In this document: positions 42,801 to 51,933 of the stretch, in pieces
Position numbering within the stretch: the stretch's first letter is position 1
Layout: every line of letters begins with the position of its first letter
NCBI GenBank assembly: GCA_029582265.1
Contig: CM055816.1
Location: 93,855,588-93,919,587, forward strand
Length of the DNA: 64,000 bases
Direction: 5' to 3'
Source of the DNA: Zoroaster sp. YZ-2022
Lineage: Eukaryota > Echinodermata > Asteroidea > Forcipulatida > Zoroasteridae
Notes under the pieces: generated by a model
Seen by the model: only the letters and a program-made list of their open reading frames with translations
Database searches by the model: none
What the model was told of the DNA's origin: nothing
Made by a program: the position numbers and the translations under genes

Positions 42801-45800
42801 TTCTCCTGTAGCAGTGAATACTCTCTTTGGTTGGACCGTTCAGGGTAGGCAAGGTCTTCAGCAGCCCGGTATCAAGTCGACTACTGGCCATCAGGTCTTG
42901 TTTACGATGTGTCAACAGCCAGAGTATCAACTTCACCGAATGATGGAGAGATTCATGGCAATCGACAAGCTGCCACATATCAACGAGAAGGAAGCAACTC
43001 GTTCCCGACTTGACAAACTAGCCATCAAGACTCTTCAAGAGAAGACTGTACAAGTTGAAGTTAAGGGAATACAGCATCTTCAAACACCACTGTTGTGGAA
43101 GCCAGGCAGAAGTATTCCTCAGAGTTCACCACGAGCCATCCAAGCTCTGGCGCACTCGCATCGAAAGAAAATGACAAGTGACCCAAAGCTGGCGGAGTAC
43201 TGCAGGGCATACATTCAGAAACTCAAAGACCAGGGACATGTTGAGGAACTTGGGACAGTTGAGGATTTCGCAGCAAAGGAACAACAGGGCTGGTACATCC
43301 CATATCATGTGGTTCACAGTAGTGGCAAGTACAGGCTAGTGTTCAACTGCTCCTTTGAGTTTGCAGGCCAGAACTTGAATGACGAGCTGCTGGCGGGACC
43401 AACCCTAAATTCTTCTCTGCTAGAAGTGTTACTGCGTTTCAGACAAGGTCGAGTTGCTGTGTCTGGTGACATAACAGCGATGTTCCACCAGGTCAGACTT
43501 TCTCCTGAAGAGCGTTGCATGTTTCGATTTCTTTGGTGGGATGAGAAGACGGATTCTTGGATTGTCTTTCAGTGGTTAGTGCTCCCGTTCGGAGCTACCT
43601 GCAGCCCTTGCTGTGCAACATTCGCATTGCAGAAAACCGCAGTAGATTGCAAAGAAAGATACCCGCTTGTTCAGAACACCATTGAGCTGGAAACTTATGT
43701 CGACAATCAGTTGGCAAGCCGTGACACCAAGCAACAGGCGAAGGAACTTGTTCTCACTACACGCCAGTGTCTTCAGGAATCTGGATTTCATATGGTGAAA
43801 TATGCCAGTAGTCACCCGGAAGTGGTGGAGAGTCTGCCAACAGCAGCCCGCTCTAATCACCATTTGAGATCGCTCTCACTTAATCAACTGGAAGGTGATC
43901 CTGAGCCAGCTCTTGGTCTCAATTGGGACTGTACGAGTGATGAGATGTATCATCCAGCCAAAGTTCCTGACAACCGTTTACTCACCAAGCGTACCGCTCT
44001 GAGAGTTCTGGCAAGCCAGTTTGAGCCCCTTGGTGATATTGCACCATTCACAGCAAGAGCGAAGATCATAGTCCAAGAACTCTGGATGAGCAAACTCGAC
44101 TGGGATGAAGAAGTCACTGATGCTGATATCAGGAAGAGGTGGGAGGACTGGTGTTCCGAACTGGAACATATTCCCTCTTTACGGCTGCAGCGGTGTTACA
44201 CTCCCTCAGAAGTTGACAGTGCTGGTGTCAAGCGAGCACTTCATGTTTTCTGCGATGCGTCAGAGAGGCTGTATGGTGCGGTGGCATATATGCGCTCAGT
44301 GGATGAGCAGGGGCAAGTCTTCATGAGTTTCGTACTAGCCAAGTGTCGAGTGGCACCGAAGCGACTGACCTCCATGCCACGTCTTGAACTGATGGCTGCT
44401 CTCGTTGGTGCACAGCTGGCTCAGTTCATCAGCCAAGCCCTAACTGTCGAGTTAGATTATGTGATGATGTGGAGTGATTCTACTACGGTGCTGACATGGA
44501 TTCAGTCGGATTCTTGTCGCTTCAAGGTCTTCGTTGGCACTCGCATAGCTGAAATCCAGACATTGACCGAGGGCATGGAATGGCGCTACGTGCGGACCAC
44601 AGACAACCCTGCGGATGATATAACTCGCGGATTGTCAGTCTCAGAGCTAGGGAAGGGCTCCCGATGGAGTGAAGGACCATCATGGCTACTTGGTCCACCA
44701 GACACCTGGCAGAGTGAGAGTGCACCAGTCCTTGCCCAGACCCGTGCTTCATCATCCGCTGATACAAGTGAGATTAGGAAGGCCCTTTTCTGTGGAGTGA
44801 CCGTGACCGGCCCAGTGAGTGATCTTGATTTGACGGCCTATGAGAGTTGGACTGACTTGGTGAATGCATTGGGTCAGAAACTGTATACACTTGATGAGGG
44901 GAGCGGTGCACTCTCTCCCGACCAGACACGTAATGTTGAGAATCAGCTCCTCCAGCGGGCACAGATGGATCATTTCAAGGCAGAGATTGCTGCTCTTGAG
45001 GCTGGTAGGGAGATATCCAAGGAAAGCCGCCTCCTACAACTCGCACCAGAGCTAGATGGAACTGAGAAGTTGATCAGAGTTGGTGGTCGCCTAAGGAAAG
45101 TGCCTCAACAGGATTGTATTGATTTCGAGCTACATCCAATTGTCCTGGACCAGCATCACCCAGTTACCAAGCTCCTTATTAAGGATGTTGATAGCCATTT
45201 CAGTCATCAAGCTGGCACCGGGCAAGTTTTTGCCTATCTTCGTCGACGATACTGGATCATTCGTGGCCGCAGTGCTGTCAAGGGTGTACTCCGAGCCTGT
45301 TCCGAATGTCGACGCTGGCGCGGGAAACCCACAGTCCCACGTATGGCCGACCTGCCAAGATCCCGCTTACGACTACACAAACCTCCGTTCTACTCAACAG
45401 GAATGGACTGTTTCGGTCCCATGACTGTCACAATTGGACGGCGACAGGAGAAACGCTGGGGCCTTGTGTTCAAGTGCATGACGACCCGCGCTGTGCATCT
45501 AGAACTTCTGGAGAAAATGGATGCGGATCACTTCTTGATGGCATACCGGAGGTTTGCTTCACGCCGAGGAGTCCCTTTTGAGCTGCTCAGTGACTGTGGC
45601 ACTAACTTTACAGGTGCTGCAACAGAGATCGAGAATGCCTTGAAGGAGATGGAGCCAGAGCTGGTTACGCGCCTTGCAAAGTACAAGGTGTTGTTCAGGT
45701 TCAATCCGCCCAATGCACCTCATTTCGGCGGCCTCTGGGAACGTGAGGTACGCTCTGTCAAGGCTGCACTCAGAGGAGTACTTGGAGACCGCACTGTCCC

Positions 45801-46356
45801 TGAACCTGTCCTGCGCACTGTTTTGACCGAAGCTGAGGGCATTATGAACTCAAAGCCACTCGGCTACGCATCATCTGAGGTGGCAGACGTCGATCCAGTT
45901 ACACCCAACATGCTTCTGATGGGGCGGCGGGATCCTGCACTTCCCATGGTGGTCTACGATGAGGGCCGTCGCAGTTGGCGTTATAGTCAAGTCCTGGCAG
46001 ACCATTTCTGGCGTCACTTTATACGCTCCTATCTGCCAACTTTACAGACACGCCAGAAGTGGAATCGAGAGGTTGACAATCTCTCCGTCGGAGATGTGGT
46101 GATGATAGCAGATCCCCAACTTACCCGTTCCCATTGGCCAGTTGGTACAGTGTCAGAGCTACTTCCTAGCAGTGACGACAGAGTCAGAGCTGTCAATGTG
46201 AAGGTGGGCGATCGGACCTACAAGCGACCTGTATCAAGGCTTGTGAGGTTGTCCAAGTTTGAGGAAGAGGACTCATCTGCCATAAGCAAGGTGCTACTCA
46301 CTCGCGCTCATGTTCCCTTCAGGTTCTATACATGTCGTGAACCAAGCAGTGATTAA
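39844..46356 (+). CDS. BEL/Pao Gag-Pol polyprotein
   Basis: A single 2170-residue ORF starting at the first ATG after the primer site. In order: a Ser/Thr-rich N-terminus; a coiled coil (about 110-200); a Gag core (about 475-680); Cys/His knuckles from C746 (CLYCGVSEMGH, CNKCAKKH); an aspartic protease-like segment with D864 in VLDECAERT; RT about 1130-1310 (VSGDITAMFHQV, LPFGATCSP, TYVDNQLAS at 1284-1292); RNase H from D1471 (FCDASERLYG); an integrase H2C2 finger; the integrase DDE core (D1855, D1917, E1966); and a C-terminal HFWRHFIRSYL domain. This is the normal BEL/Pao order and length. Two oddities are DEC in place of the usual D-S/T-G at the protease site and YVDN in place of YVDD in RT. 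Some BEL lineages may share these. There are no stops. Confidence 0.95.
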   Translation: MNPDIPFTVSDVTTSSSLYVTQSFNLTPSPQAAAMSIADNMATGRTTRLRRIPNHLVQDHQFTVLPSLRHDTEPSFSQRPIDAQKATSVRSESSRRSRTVSSSKSLSPSEIQRRLAEQESRQKLHDLMRVGEEEKAQIRREAAEREEAIHLERVQMEIRTQRLTAEARLDAEHREKQIEFNFKQAEIQMETERLQRELKDAFESTYIDNLLDSNPDVRTSEWLNGASKTFEQTCVSSGVVSSGVVQVGDSTGNFSVLPTQSENHVDMHVSGYERQVHGSGTNIGGLRNASVVTGAAPGLTDSTKGHVPFCCIPTVVTSVPMYTQASTGPVYGNNVLFNPSHNPCTTGLSLQPAGFTLTSVSTAMTLHSSQEAGVTSLTRTVSASPGVAVYQQPVMNPSTPTQKDAVDHAVTPLGQKLMGTHKSEQPLDTSVGESNNFGGSDSDESEEDDPSSDDDGEDLSSRKGKKYKPRTEASYQYRYGMFVDSLPKLDIPKFDDEHNVKQYVTFRSLWDSVMSKPEFRLPEATKFAYMRSHLGGRPLAMADRNMILGDKAYAATIKQFDKSFGDPGRIVQGLLSQLETRPSLAYNDWAGLRDFSDELVTMIQTATHLKFKAELKNHKYAVELAHTLPDRLHTEFLSKMWKKGQGQKYTVLDLSEWLEDKTGPVGLILLERSRKFKSGKKDRPQQERRRPNQKGSELPATRTYTAQIAAPDQQACMTTAAKGVSKTSTPAKNSNASKGTGDRITCLYCGVSEMGHYLETCEEFKKLNCDQKKKWLKEKGRCNKCAKKHEGECPFPKKCKECQEDHRASLHEVVKSTVNNRGTVLCSGVGSKPKVGYDRDVLIKVVPLTVYGPMGIIETFGVLDECAERTMILQQTVSELQIPGQTEMLRIETVMGDADWKGKCVDFAVSARGDPSQKFQINCAFTADDFQLVDYSVSADKFQSKWPHLRNLPLFTADKVQPAVLIGADHIELTLSTEVRTGPKTSSPVAVNTLFGWTVQGRQGLQQPGIKSTTGHQVLFTMCQQPEYQLHRMMERFMAIDKLPHINEKEATRSRLDKLAIKTLQEKTVQVEVKGIQHLQTPLLWKPGRSIPQSSPRAIQALAHSHRKKMTSDPKLAEYCRAYIQKLKDQGHVEELGTVEDFAAKEQQGWYIPYHVVHSSGKYRLVFNCSFEFAGQNLNDELLAGPTLNSSLLEVLLRFRQGRVAVSGDITAMFHQVRLSPEERCMFRFLWWDEKTDSWIVFQWLVLPFGATCSPCCATFALQKTAVDCKERYPLVQNTIELETYVDNQLASRDTKQQAKELVLTTRQCLQESGFHMVKYASSHPEVVESLPTAARSNHHLRSLSLNQLEGDPEPALGLNWDCTSDEMYHPAKVPDNRLLTKRTALRVLASQFEPLGDIAPFTARAKIIVQELWMSKLDWDEEVTDADIRKRWEDWCSELEHIPSLRLQRCYTPSEVDSAGVKRALHVFCDASERLYGAVAYMRSVDEQGQVFMSFVLAKCRVAPKRLTSMPRLELMAALVGAQLAQFISQALTVELDYVMMWSDSTTVLTWIQSDSCRFKVFVGTRIAEIQTLTEGMEWRYVRTTDNPADDITRGLSVSELGKGSRWSEGPSWLLGPPDTWQSESAPVLAQTRASSSADTSEIRKALFCGVTVTGPVSDLDLTAYESWTDLVNALGQKLYTLDEGSGALSPDQTRNVENQLLQRAQMDHFKAEIAALEAGREISKESRLLQLAPELDGTEKLIRVGGRLRKVPQQDCIDFELHPIVLDQHHPVTKLLIKDVDSHFSHQAGTGQVFAYLRRRYWIIRGRSAVKGVLRACSECRRWRGKPTVPRMADLPRSRLRLHKPPFYSTGMDCFGPMTVTIGRRQEKRWGLVFKCMTTRAVHLELLEKMDADHFLMAYRRFASRRGVPFELLSDCGTNFTGAATEIENALKEMEPELVTRLAKYKVLFRFNPPNAPHFGGLWEREVRSVKAALRGVLGDRTVPEPVLRTVLTEAEGIMNSKPLGYASSEVADVDPVTPNMLLMGRRDPALPMVVYDEGRRSWRYSQVLADHFWRHFIRSYLPTLQTRQKWNREVDNLSVGDVVMIADPQLTRSHWPVGTVSELLPSSDDRVRAVNVKVGDRTYKRPVSRLVRLSKFEEEDSSAISKVLLTRAHVPFRFYTCREPSSD

Positions 46357-46469
46357 GCTCTGGGAAATGCTCAGTTTTTTAGGTGTCTATCTAGTACAGT
46401 GCCTTAAAGTTTATATTATATGCAGGTTATTGTTCTGTTTTAAAGCTCCTTTGCAAATTTCCTTAAGAA

Positions 46470-46484
46470 ATTTGGGGGCGGCCA
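46470..46484 (+). other. Polypurine tract of BEL/Pao element
   Basis: AATTTGGGGGCGGCCA-type purine-rich run immediately 5' of the 3' LTR, expected plus-strand primer site. Confidence 0.5.
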
Positions 46485-47243
46485 TGTTGGAACTAGCCCT
46501 TTTTGGACACATGAGGGCGCTGTTTGAACTCACCGTTTGTAAAGTTTTCAGAACTAGATTGGTGGCGCTGTTCATTACCTGACTTTGCCAAAACCCCATT
46601 TTGTTAATGTTCAGGGTGTGCCAGTTGGCACTGCAAATTTCCATTTGTTCCGGGAATCCTGACTTTTGTGTAACCTGAACTGGGTGAGTTGTGTTTGAAG
46701 ATGTTATAGTGTTTATGAGCCCAACAAGGCAGGAATAATATGTGGTGTAGTAGTTATTGGCATCCAAATATTTGGGATTTAGGTCATCGTTTAAGGTCTT
46801 TCCAATGATTACACATACATGTACATGTAAATGCAAAGTGTGAGTACTGTACCTACAGCTGTAAGCTGGGCAGTTGCATATAAAGTTGTTATGTCAAGCC
46901 TTTACTAGAATAATATAACTGTGGTTGTAGCTATACTTGACTGTACAGTGTACCAGTATATTTTGAGACTGATATATGTATTATTGCTTTGTTTTCGTAC
47001 TTACAGCATAAACTAAACCAAATGAACCAAACCCAGAAACAAGGACTTAAGATACACCAGGAACCAGAAATAAACAAGTTGACTTTCAGTGACAGTATAT
47101 CACATGAGGATTCCATGAGTGGTTTATTTCTGCGATGTATCTCTTTCATGTTTATCGGCCAGCAGTTACACTTAACTAAACTACGTCACAGAGATTTAAA
47201 ATCCAACCAGTTGCTATAGATAATAGCTGCCTTCAGTCCTACA
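46485..47243 (+). repeat. 3' LTR of BEL/Pao element
   Basis: 759 bp. Differences from the 5' LTR seen by eye: TTAGG/TTGGG near 46772, CAATG/CAGTG near 46949, CTCG/TTCG near 46994, and CTATC/CTTTC near 47085. Confidence 0.93.
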
Positions 47244-47248
47244 AACAC

Positions 47249-47740
47249 TGAACAGTGAACAATCAATTTTACTGACTTGAAGTGAGTTACAGCAAGTTGA
47301 CGTAATATACATTTCATTTGAACTAGAAAACCAGAGTAGAAATTAAGCCAATAAAAATGGTGCGTGGGTAATAACAACTCAATTATCACCTCTGTTATTT
47401 TTACTTAGTTTTGTTGAAATTACAACTTATATTCATTAAGTTTCTAAATTTTACAACAATTTCAGTATTAAACACTAAGTCAAATAGAGTAATTGAATCA
47501 ACACAGAGCTATAAGTTCTACCAAATAAAAGAGCATAACTCATATTCACTCAATTTTGGAGGAAGTTGACTTTACTTGTTGATCAAGTTGTTTGAAATTG
47601 TATAACAAAGTATTATACATTTTGTAAAACATGCGTGTTTTTTGCTTAAATATATTATGTAAAAGGAACAAAAACTCGATTTCAAGTAAAAACAAATCTT
47701 ATTTTCAATTGAAAATTACTCAACACAAAAAACATTTTTT
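47249..47740. other. AT-rich spacer, possible old repeat
   Basis: Continues the empty target site. Words such as GTAATATACATTT.ATTT.AACT resemble 30590-30870. No gene. Confidence 0.4.
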
Positions 47741-47744
47741 TGAG

Positions 47745-48065
47745 TGTGCTTGGTGTTCATTGAATGTCGGATGTCCCCTGGTTGTTCTGTGTCCTTAATA
47801 TGCCGGGTGTCTTTTTGCTGCCTGGAGTGTCTCCGGGTGTCCTCTGGTTGTCGGATGTTCCCTGGTTGTCCAGTGTCTTTTTGCTGCCTGAAGTCCCTTG
47901 TATTTGGCTGCTTGGTGTTCCTTGAATGTCGGATGTCCCCTGGTTGTTCCGTGTCCTTAATATGCCGGGTGTCTTTTTGCTGCCTGGAGTCCCTTGTATT
48001 TGGCAGCTGGGTATCCTTTGGTTTTTTAATGTTCCCTGGTTGTTGTATGTCCTTCGGTTGCTCTG
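47745..48065. repeat. Minisatellite with 162-bp higher-order unit
   Basis: TGAATGTCGGATGTCCCCTG starts at 47761 and again at 47923. Within each unit, variants of CTGGTTGTTCTGTGTC and TTTTTGCTGCCTG repeat. The minus strand is open through it (repeated QQKDTRHIKDTEQPGDIR-type peptide), which is a repeat by-product unless transcripts show otherwise. Confidence 0.75.
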
Positions 48066-48599
48066 TTTTCAAGTAACCACACAGACAATCATACTTAAAA
48101 TAGTTTATATGAATTGTAACTGACCAACTTAGGCCAGTTGTTTGCACCAATTTACATCCACAAAAAATAATTAAAAGTGGGACTCGATCAGACCACTAAG
48201 TGTCAGACAAGACATACATGTAGAGGAGAGGAGCACTAACATGTTGTGAGGGTCATTCAAGCAGCGTAAGCCACAGTAATAATAAAAACCATTTATAAAG
48301 CACATCTTCCAATGGTGGGATTGTGCTGAAGAACAATAATTCCAGAGGAACAATGCAATGAGAAGTAACCTTATCAAAAAGAAAACAGTTATGACTTGGG
48401 TTAAAAAAAACAGAGTTGCAAGTACGAAGGTTGAGAGGTAGCTGGTTCCAGCTACTGAGAAAGCCTTGTCACCTTCATGTTTGAGTATGAGCATGTGTGT
48501 GATATAGGCATCATTGTTTTGAAGCAAAAGGCGTCACTATCAGCTCAACACACCTTGGCACAGTACTGTACATAGTATCTAAGAAGTGTTTTTAGTCAT

Positions 48600-49125
48600 G
48601 ATGATCACACAGACCTGAATTGTCAACTGCTTCTACTGGAGTCTCATCTATATCCATGTCACTGTCAGTTTCATCTGATTAAACAAATACAAATCAAAAA
48701 CATATTTCATGTGAATACATGTAATTTACACCACTGTCAGCGCAACTCCCTTGACTCAATACGTGTATGATAGTAATTTGATGTTGAAATAATGAAGTGT
48801 TTTTAGTCATGGTGATCACACAGTTTACCTGAATTGTCAACTACTTCTACTGGAGGATAATAAGTCTCATCTACATCCATATCACTGTCAGTTTCATCTG
48901 ATTAAACAAATACACAAGAAACAAAAACATTATTTCAAGTGAGTAGGCCTATTTGTAAACACAAATTACACCACTGTCAGCTCAACACCTTGGCACAATA
49001 CATATTATGTAAGATAGTAATTTGATGGTGAAATAATGAAGTGTTTTTATCACACAGACCTGAATTGTCAACTGCTTCTACAGGAGTCTCATCTATATCT
49101 ATGTCACTGTCAGTTTCATCTGATT
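48600..49125 (-). CDS. Triplicated acidic mini-exon of an unidentified gene
   Basis: Three copies of a small exon with its flanks lie about 220 bp apart: near 49062-49121, 48830-48898 and 48615-48674. Each is bounded by TTTAATCAG| and ATTCAG|GT and is 60, 69 and 60 bp, always a multiple of three. In phase 1 each encodes DETDSDMDIDETPVE...VDNS; the middle copy has a three-residue insertion (YYP) and the third a Met-to-Ile change. Phase-1 symmetric exons can be duplicated without disturbing the frame, so this looks like tandem exon duplication in a minus-strand gene. The rest of the gene is not identified. Candidate upstream exons lie around 51.4-51.9 kb. An acidic linker is all that can be said of function. 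Confidence 0.5.
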
Positions 49126-49734
49126 AAAGAAATAAAAATGAAACAAAAAATACATTAAAACTTCCCTATCATCCAAATATCATCCAATTTTGGAGCCTTA
49201 CTTAAATTTGTTATGGCAACAGACACAACACTGTAGCCTGTTGGTAGCTGCAATCACCCCATGATAATCATGCTTTTGTGCAAACACAATGGTTTACTTT
49301 TAATAATTAATATCAATGCATTTATCAGACCAAAGTAATTCATTCCAATATTTTAAAAAATGATGGTCATTTTGTTAAGGGATTTTCAAGTTATTACCTT
49401 TTTTTACTTGGTACTCCCCTAGTGGCTGCTTTTTGTAAACCGACATCGAATCAAGCAACCATAGTGCAGATAAAACGGAGTTACACGTACAATTAAGCCT
49501 GACGAATTTCTTCAAATCTGCAGTAATAAAAGAATTCAAATAAGGCTTGAAGCTATATATGGTGGCAGAGGATAAAGGTAGTTTTGGCTCTGAAAAGAAT
49601 TCAAAATGAGTTGACGACAAAGGTCTGTTATGATGACAGGCCACCAGCATTCTTTTGCCAAGTGTGATCATGTGATACATCCACTTGTATTTATAAAGCC
49701 TTTCTCAGATAATTAAGTTAATAATAATAAAAAT
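49126..49734. other. Spacer
   Basis: A minus-strand open frame at 49375-49680 has no recognisable domain. A weak LINE-like EGDKAFSVAG remnant lies at about 48.4-48.5 kb. Nothing else supported. Confidence 0.35.
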
Positions 49735-50160
49735 AATAACAAAGATTTGTAGCGCGCACATATCCACACTGCTGGGCACTCAAGGCGCGGAAAAAGAAAA
49801 AACATGAATACAAACAATATACAATGATAGCATAGGGAAATATTATGTGCTGAGATACATATACCTACAATGCAATTACAAATATACATCATCTTTGAAG
49901 AATTGTGACATAAGATGAGTTTTAAGCATCGACTTAAATCTGGTTACAAGATTTGAGTTTAGTTGGATGATGATTCCAGAGTCTCGGAGCTGCGACAGAA
50001 AAAGACCTATCACCCCAGTTCCATTTTGAAGTTGGTTCCTTTAGGAGTGACATGTTGCTGGAGCGCAAATTGCGTGATGGAGTGTAGACTTTAAGCAGTT
50101 CAGAAATATAAATTGGAGCAATGTTATTAAAAGATTTGTGAACAATTATTTGCATAAGTT
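49735..50160 (-). mobile_element. 5'-truncated CR1/L2-like LINE tail
   Basis: Closely matches 10213-10640: the C-terminal RNLRSSNMSLLKEPTSK / WGDRSFSVAAPRLWN coding end, then the 3' tail with GCGCCTTGAGTGCCCAGC and GCGCTACAAATC, ending in a TTATTATT-rich simple repeat. Similarity to the longer copy stops at about 50160. Confidence 0.8.
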
Positions 50161-51410
50161 AGTTAGATGTTAGCTTTTGCTAACTGCTAACCAACCAAAA
50201 TATCTTGAAGTTTAAATGCAAAATAGTACACAATGGCTACCTGTTTTAACCCTGGCAGGGCCTTTCAACAATCCTTTGGACGAATCTAAGCTCTACATGT
50301 ATCATGTGCTGCCATTACTGGGTAGGCACTTTTCCATATTTGCATTATGCCAAATATCCATGTTTGTAATCCTCACTCACCACTTTACTTGGACCAATTA
50401 AGTTGACGCAGCTATACCAATAACCAATGTGACACATGCTTAAAGTCTGTGCACTATGTACACACGAGCCTCATTTTGCGACCCAGTAATTATAATGCAA
50501 ACATTGGCACAAGACATATGACAATGACATATTTTATGGATTGGTCATTAAATATAGAGAGACAAAATAAGTCAGGTGGAAAAGAAAGACAGGGTGAATG
50601 TTTGGACAAAGAGAAATGTGTCAGTGCTTGAAAAAAGGAGAGGTTGGAAAAGAGTAAGGGACCGAAAGGGAATAGACAGGTAGGGGTGGCTGGGGTCAGA
50701 CAGGAGATGTGGAAAAACAAAAATTGGAAAGGCCAAACTGATAACAACTAAAACCAAGACATTAGATTACTTTTATTATAGCAAAAATAAAAGTTTGATA
50801 AGAGTTTGATATGGCTCTGGCTAAACACAGTCTAATTAAGTTGCGCAAACACACAATAAAACCGAGTTGAATAAGATTACGGATCCTATCTTCAATATGC
50901 AAGGTTAATTCACCAATCTTTATGACAATAACATTATTATTTGGCAATATTTCAATGTTGTTACCCTTTACACAAATGTTTAAATATGCTGTAATGCCAC
51001 TTTATGTGTTAAAACCTCTGCCTCTGTCATGTCCGTGCACACAAAACCAAAGAAAGAGCAGTTCAGGTTAATCTGCACACCTTTAGGAAGAGAAGAGTAC
51101 GGCGTGTCATTTTTTAATAACACAGTTGTCCTTTCAATTTGCCAGTGCTCTACCAACTGAGCTATCAAGCCCTATGTTGGCAATCTCCCTATTTTGTCAA
51201 TATCTTTGTTTAGGGGGCAACAATCAAAAGCCATTCAACCTTATACTGCCGTATAGCAAGAGAACACTCCCAGGTTTATGATACAACCAGGGAAGCAGCA
51301 GTATGGGGATCCCCATTTATATAGGGGATGCAACTTTTTCTTTTAAATGTCAAGTAATAAACAAAAAGGGGAACTGACTGGTTAGAATTTTACTACTAAC
51401 ATGACTAAGT
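50161..51410. other. Spacer with one tRNA-like fragment
   Basis: Mostly AT-rich, with open frames on both strands lacking domains. See the tRNA-like block at 51140-51174. Confidence 0.4.
51140..51174 (-). repeat. tRNA-like 5' half (box A), probable SINE remnant
   Basis: The minus strand reads GGGCTTGATAGCTCAGTTGG then TAGAGCACTGGC, a clear tRNA D-arm/box A. The sequence after it lacks an anticodon arm and a GGTTCGAATCC box B, so it is not a functional tRNA gene. Confidence 0.55.
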
Positions 51411-51415
51411 ATTGT

Positions 51416-51905
51416 CTAGTCCTTAAAGTTAATTTTGAAATTATTTTTTACAATACCATTGTTCATTCCAGGCAATTCATCAAGGCACATGAAGGTCATA
51501 TTGCAGAACAACTTTTTTTTGGACAAACGGGACCTTCGTGGGCCATTGCACGTTCCACAGTCAACATCGCCAACAATCTCATACGCTTTTTCTGGAAGCA
51601 CTTTGTTCAATTCCAGGCATGCCTCTACCCCTGAAAACAATAAGAATTTGGAAGAAAAAAATTACTTGAAGAGTTTTCAATATAAAACTAGAATAATACA
51701 AGTGTTTGCAACTTTCAGCCCTAATGCATACAAGTTCATTCACTTGATCCAGATGATCAGGCTTCGAGCAGTAGGAAATATGGTAAGTAGAGGAAGGAAG
51801 GGGCAGATCATGAGTGCAAAGGGGCAGATCATGAATGCAAAGGGGCAATTTGGTAGCGGTGATATTAAAATCAAAAGAAGTGTCTGGATCTGTATCTGTC
51901 AGGTA
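51416..51905 (-). other. Candidate exons of an unrecognised minus-strand gene
   Basis: Acceptor TTTGCAG|TACCTG at 51905 opens a frame YLTDTDPDTSFDFN with a possible donor at ATCAA|GTGAAT near 51745. A second acceptor TTGTTTTCAG|GGGTAG near 51631 opens GVEACLELNKVLPEKAYEIV and DVDCGTCNG. The first contains three copies of a 21-bp repeat (GGGGCAGATCATGAATGCAAA type). No family recognised. Confidence 0.3.
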
Positions 51906-51933
51906 CTGCAAACAAAATATGAACCAGGCTTAA

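Larger units (their letters stand above)
39013..47243 (+). mobile_element. Full-length BEL/Pao LTR retrotransposon
   Basis: Two 759-bp LTRs (TGTTGGAAC...TCCTACA) flank an internal region with one long ORF. The 5-bp target duplication AACAC is at 39008-39012 and 47244-47248. By eye only about four substitutions separate the LTRs (around 0.5%), so insertion is very recent. A primer-binding site, a purine-rich tract and all coding domains are present. Confidence 0.95.

Noticed and set aside
39875..45713. Many short ORFs in other frames of the BEL polyprotein
   Set aside because: Shadows of the 2170-codon frame.
48171..48527. 118-codon hydrophobic minus-strand ORF
   Set aside because: Contains a weak LINE-like EGDKAFSVAG segment and otherwise looks random; too little to call a gene or an element.
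51140..51174. Functional tRNA gene
   Set aside because: Only box A and the D-arm region are recognisable; no anticodon arm, box B or 3' acceptor strand follows.
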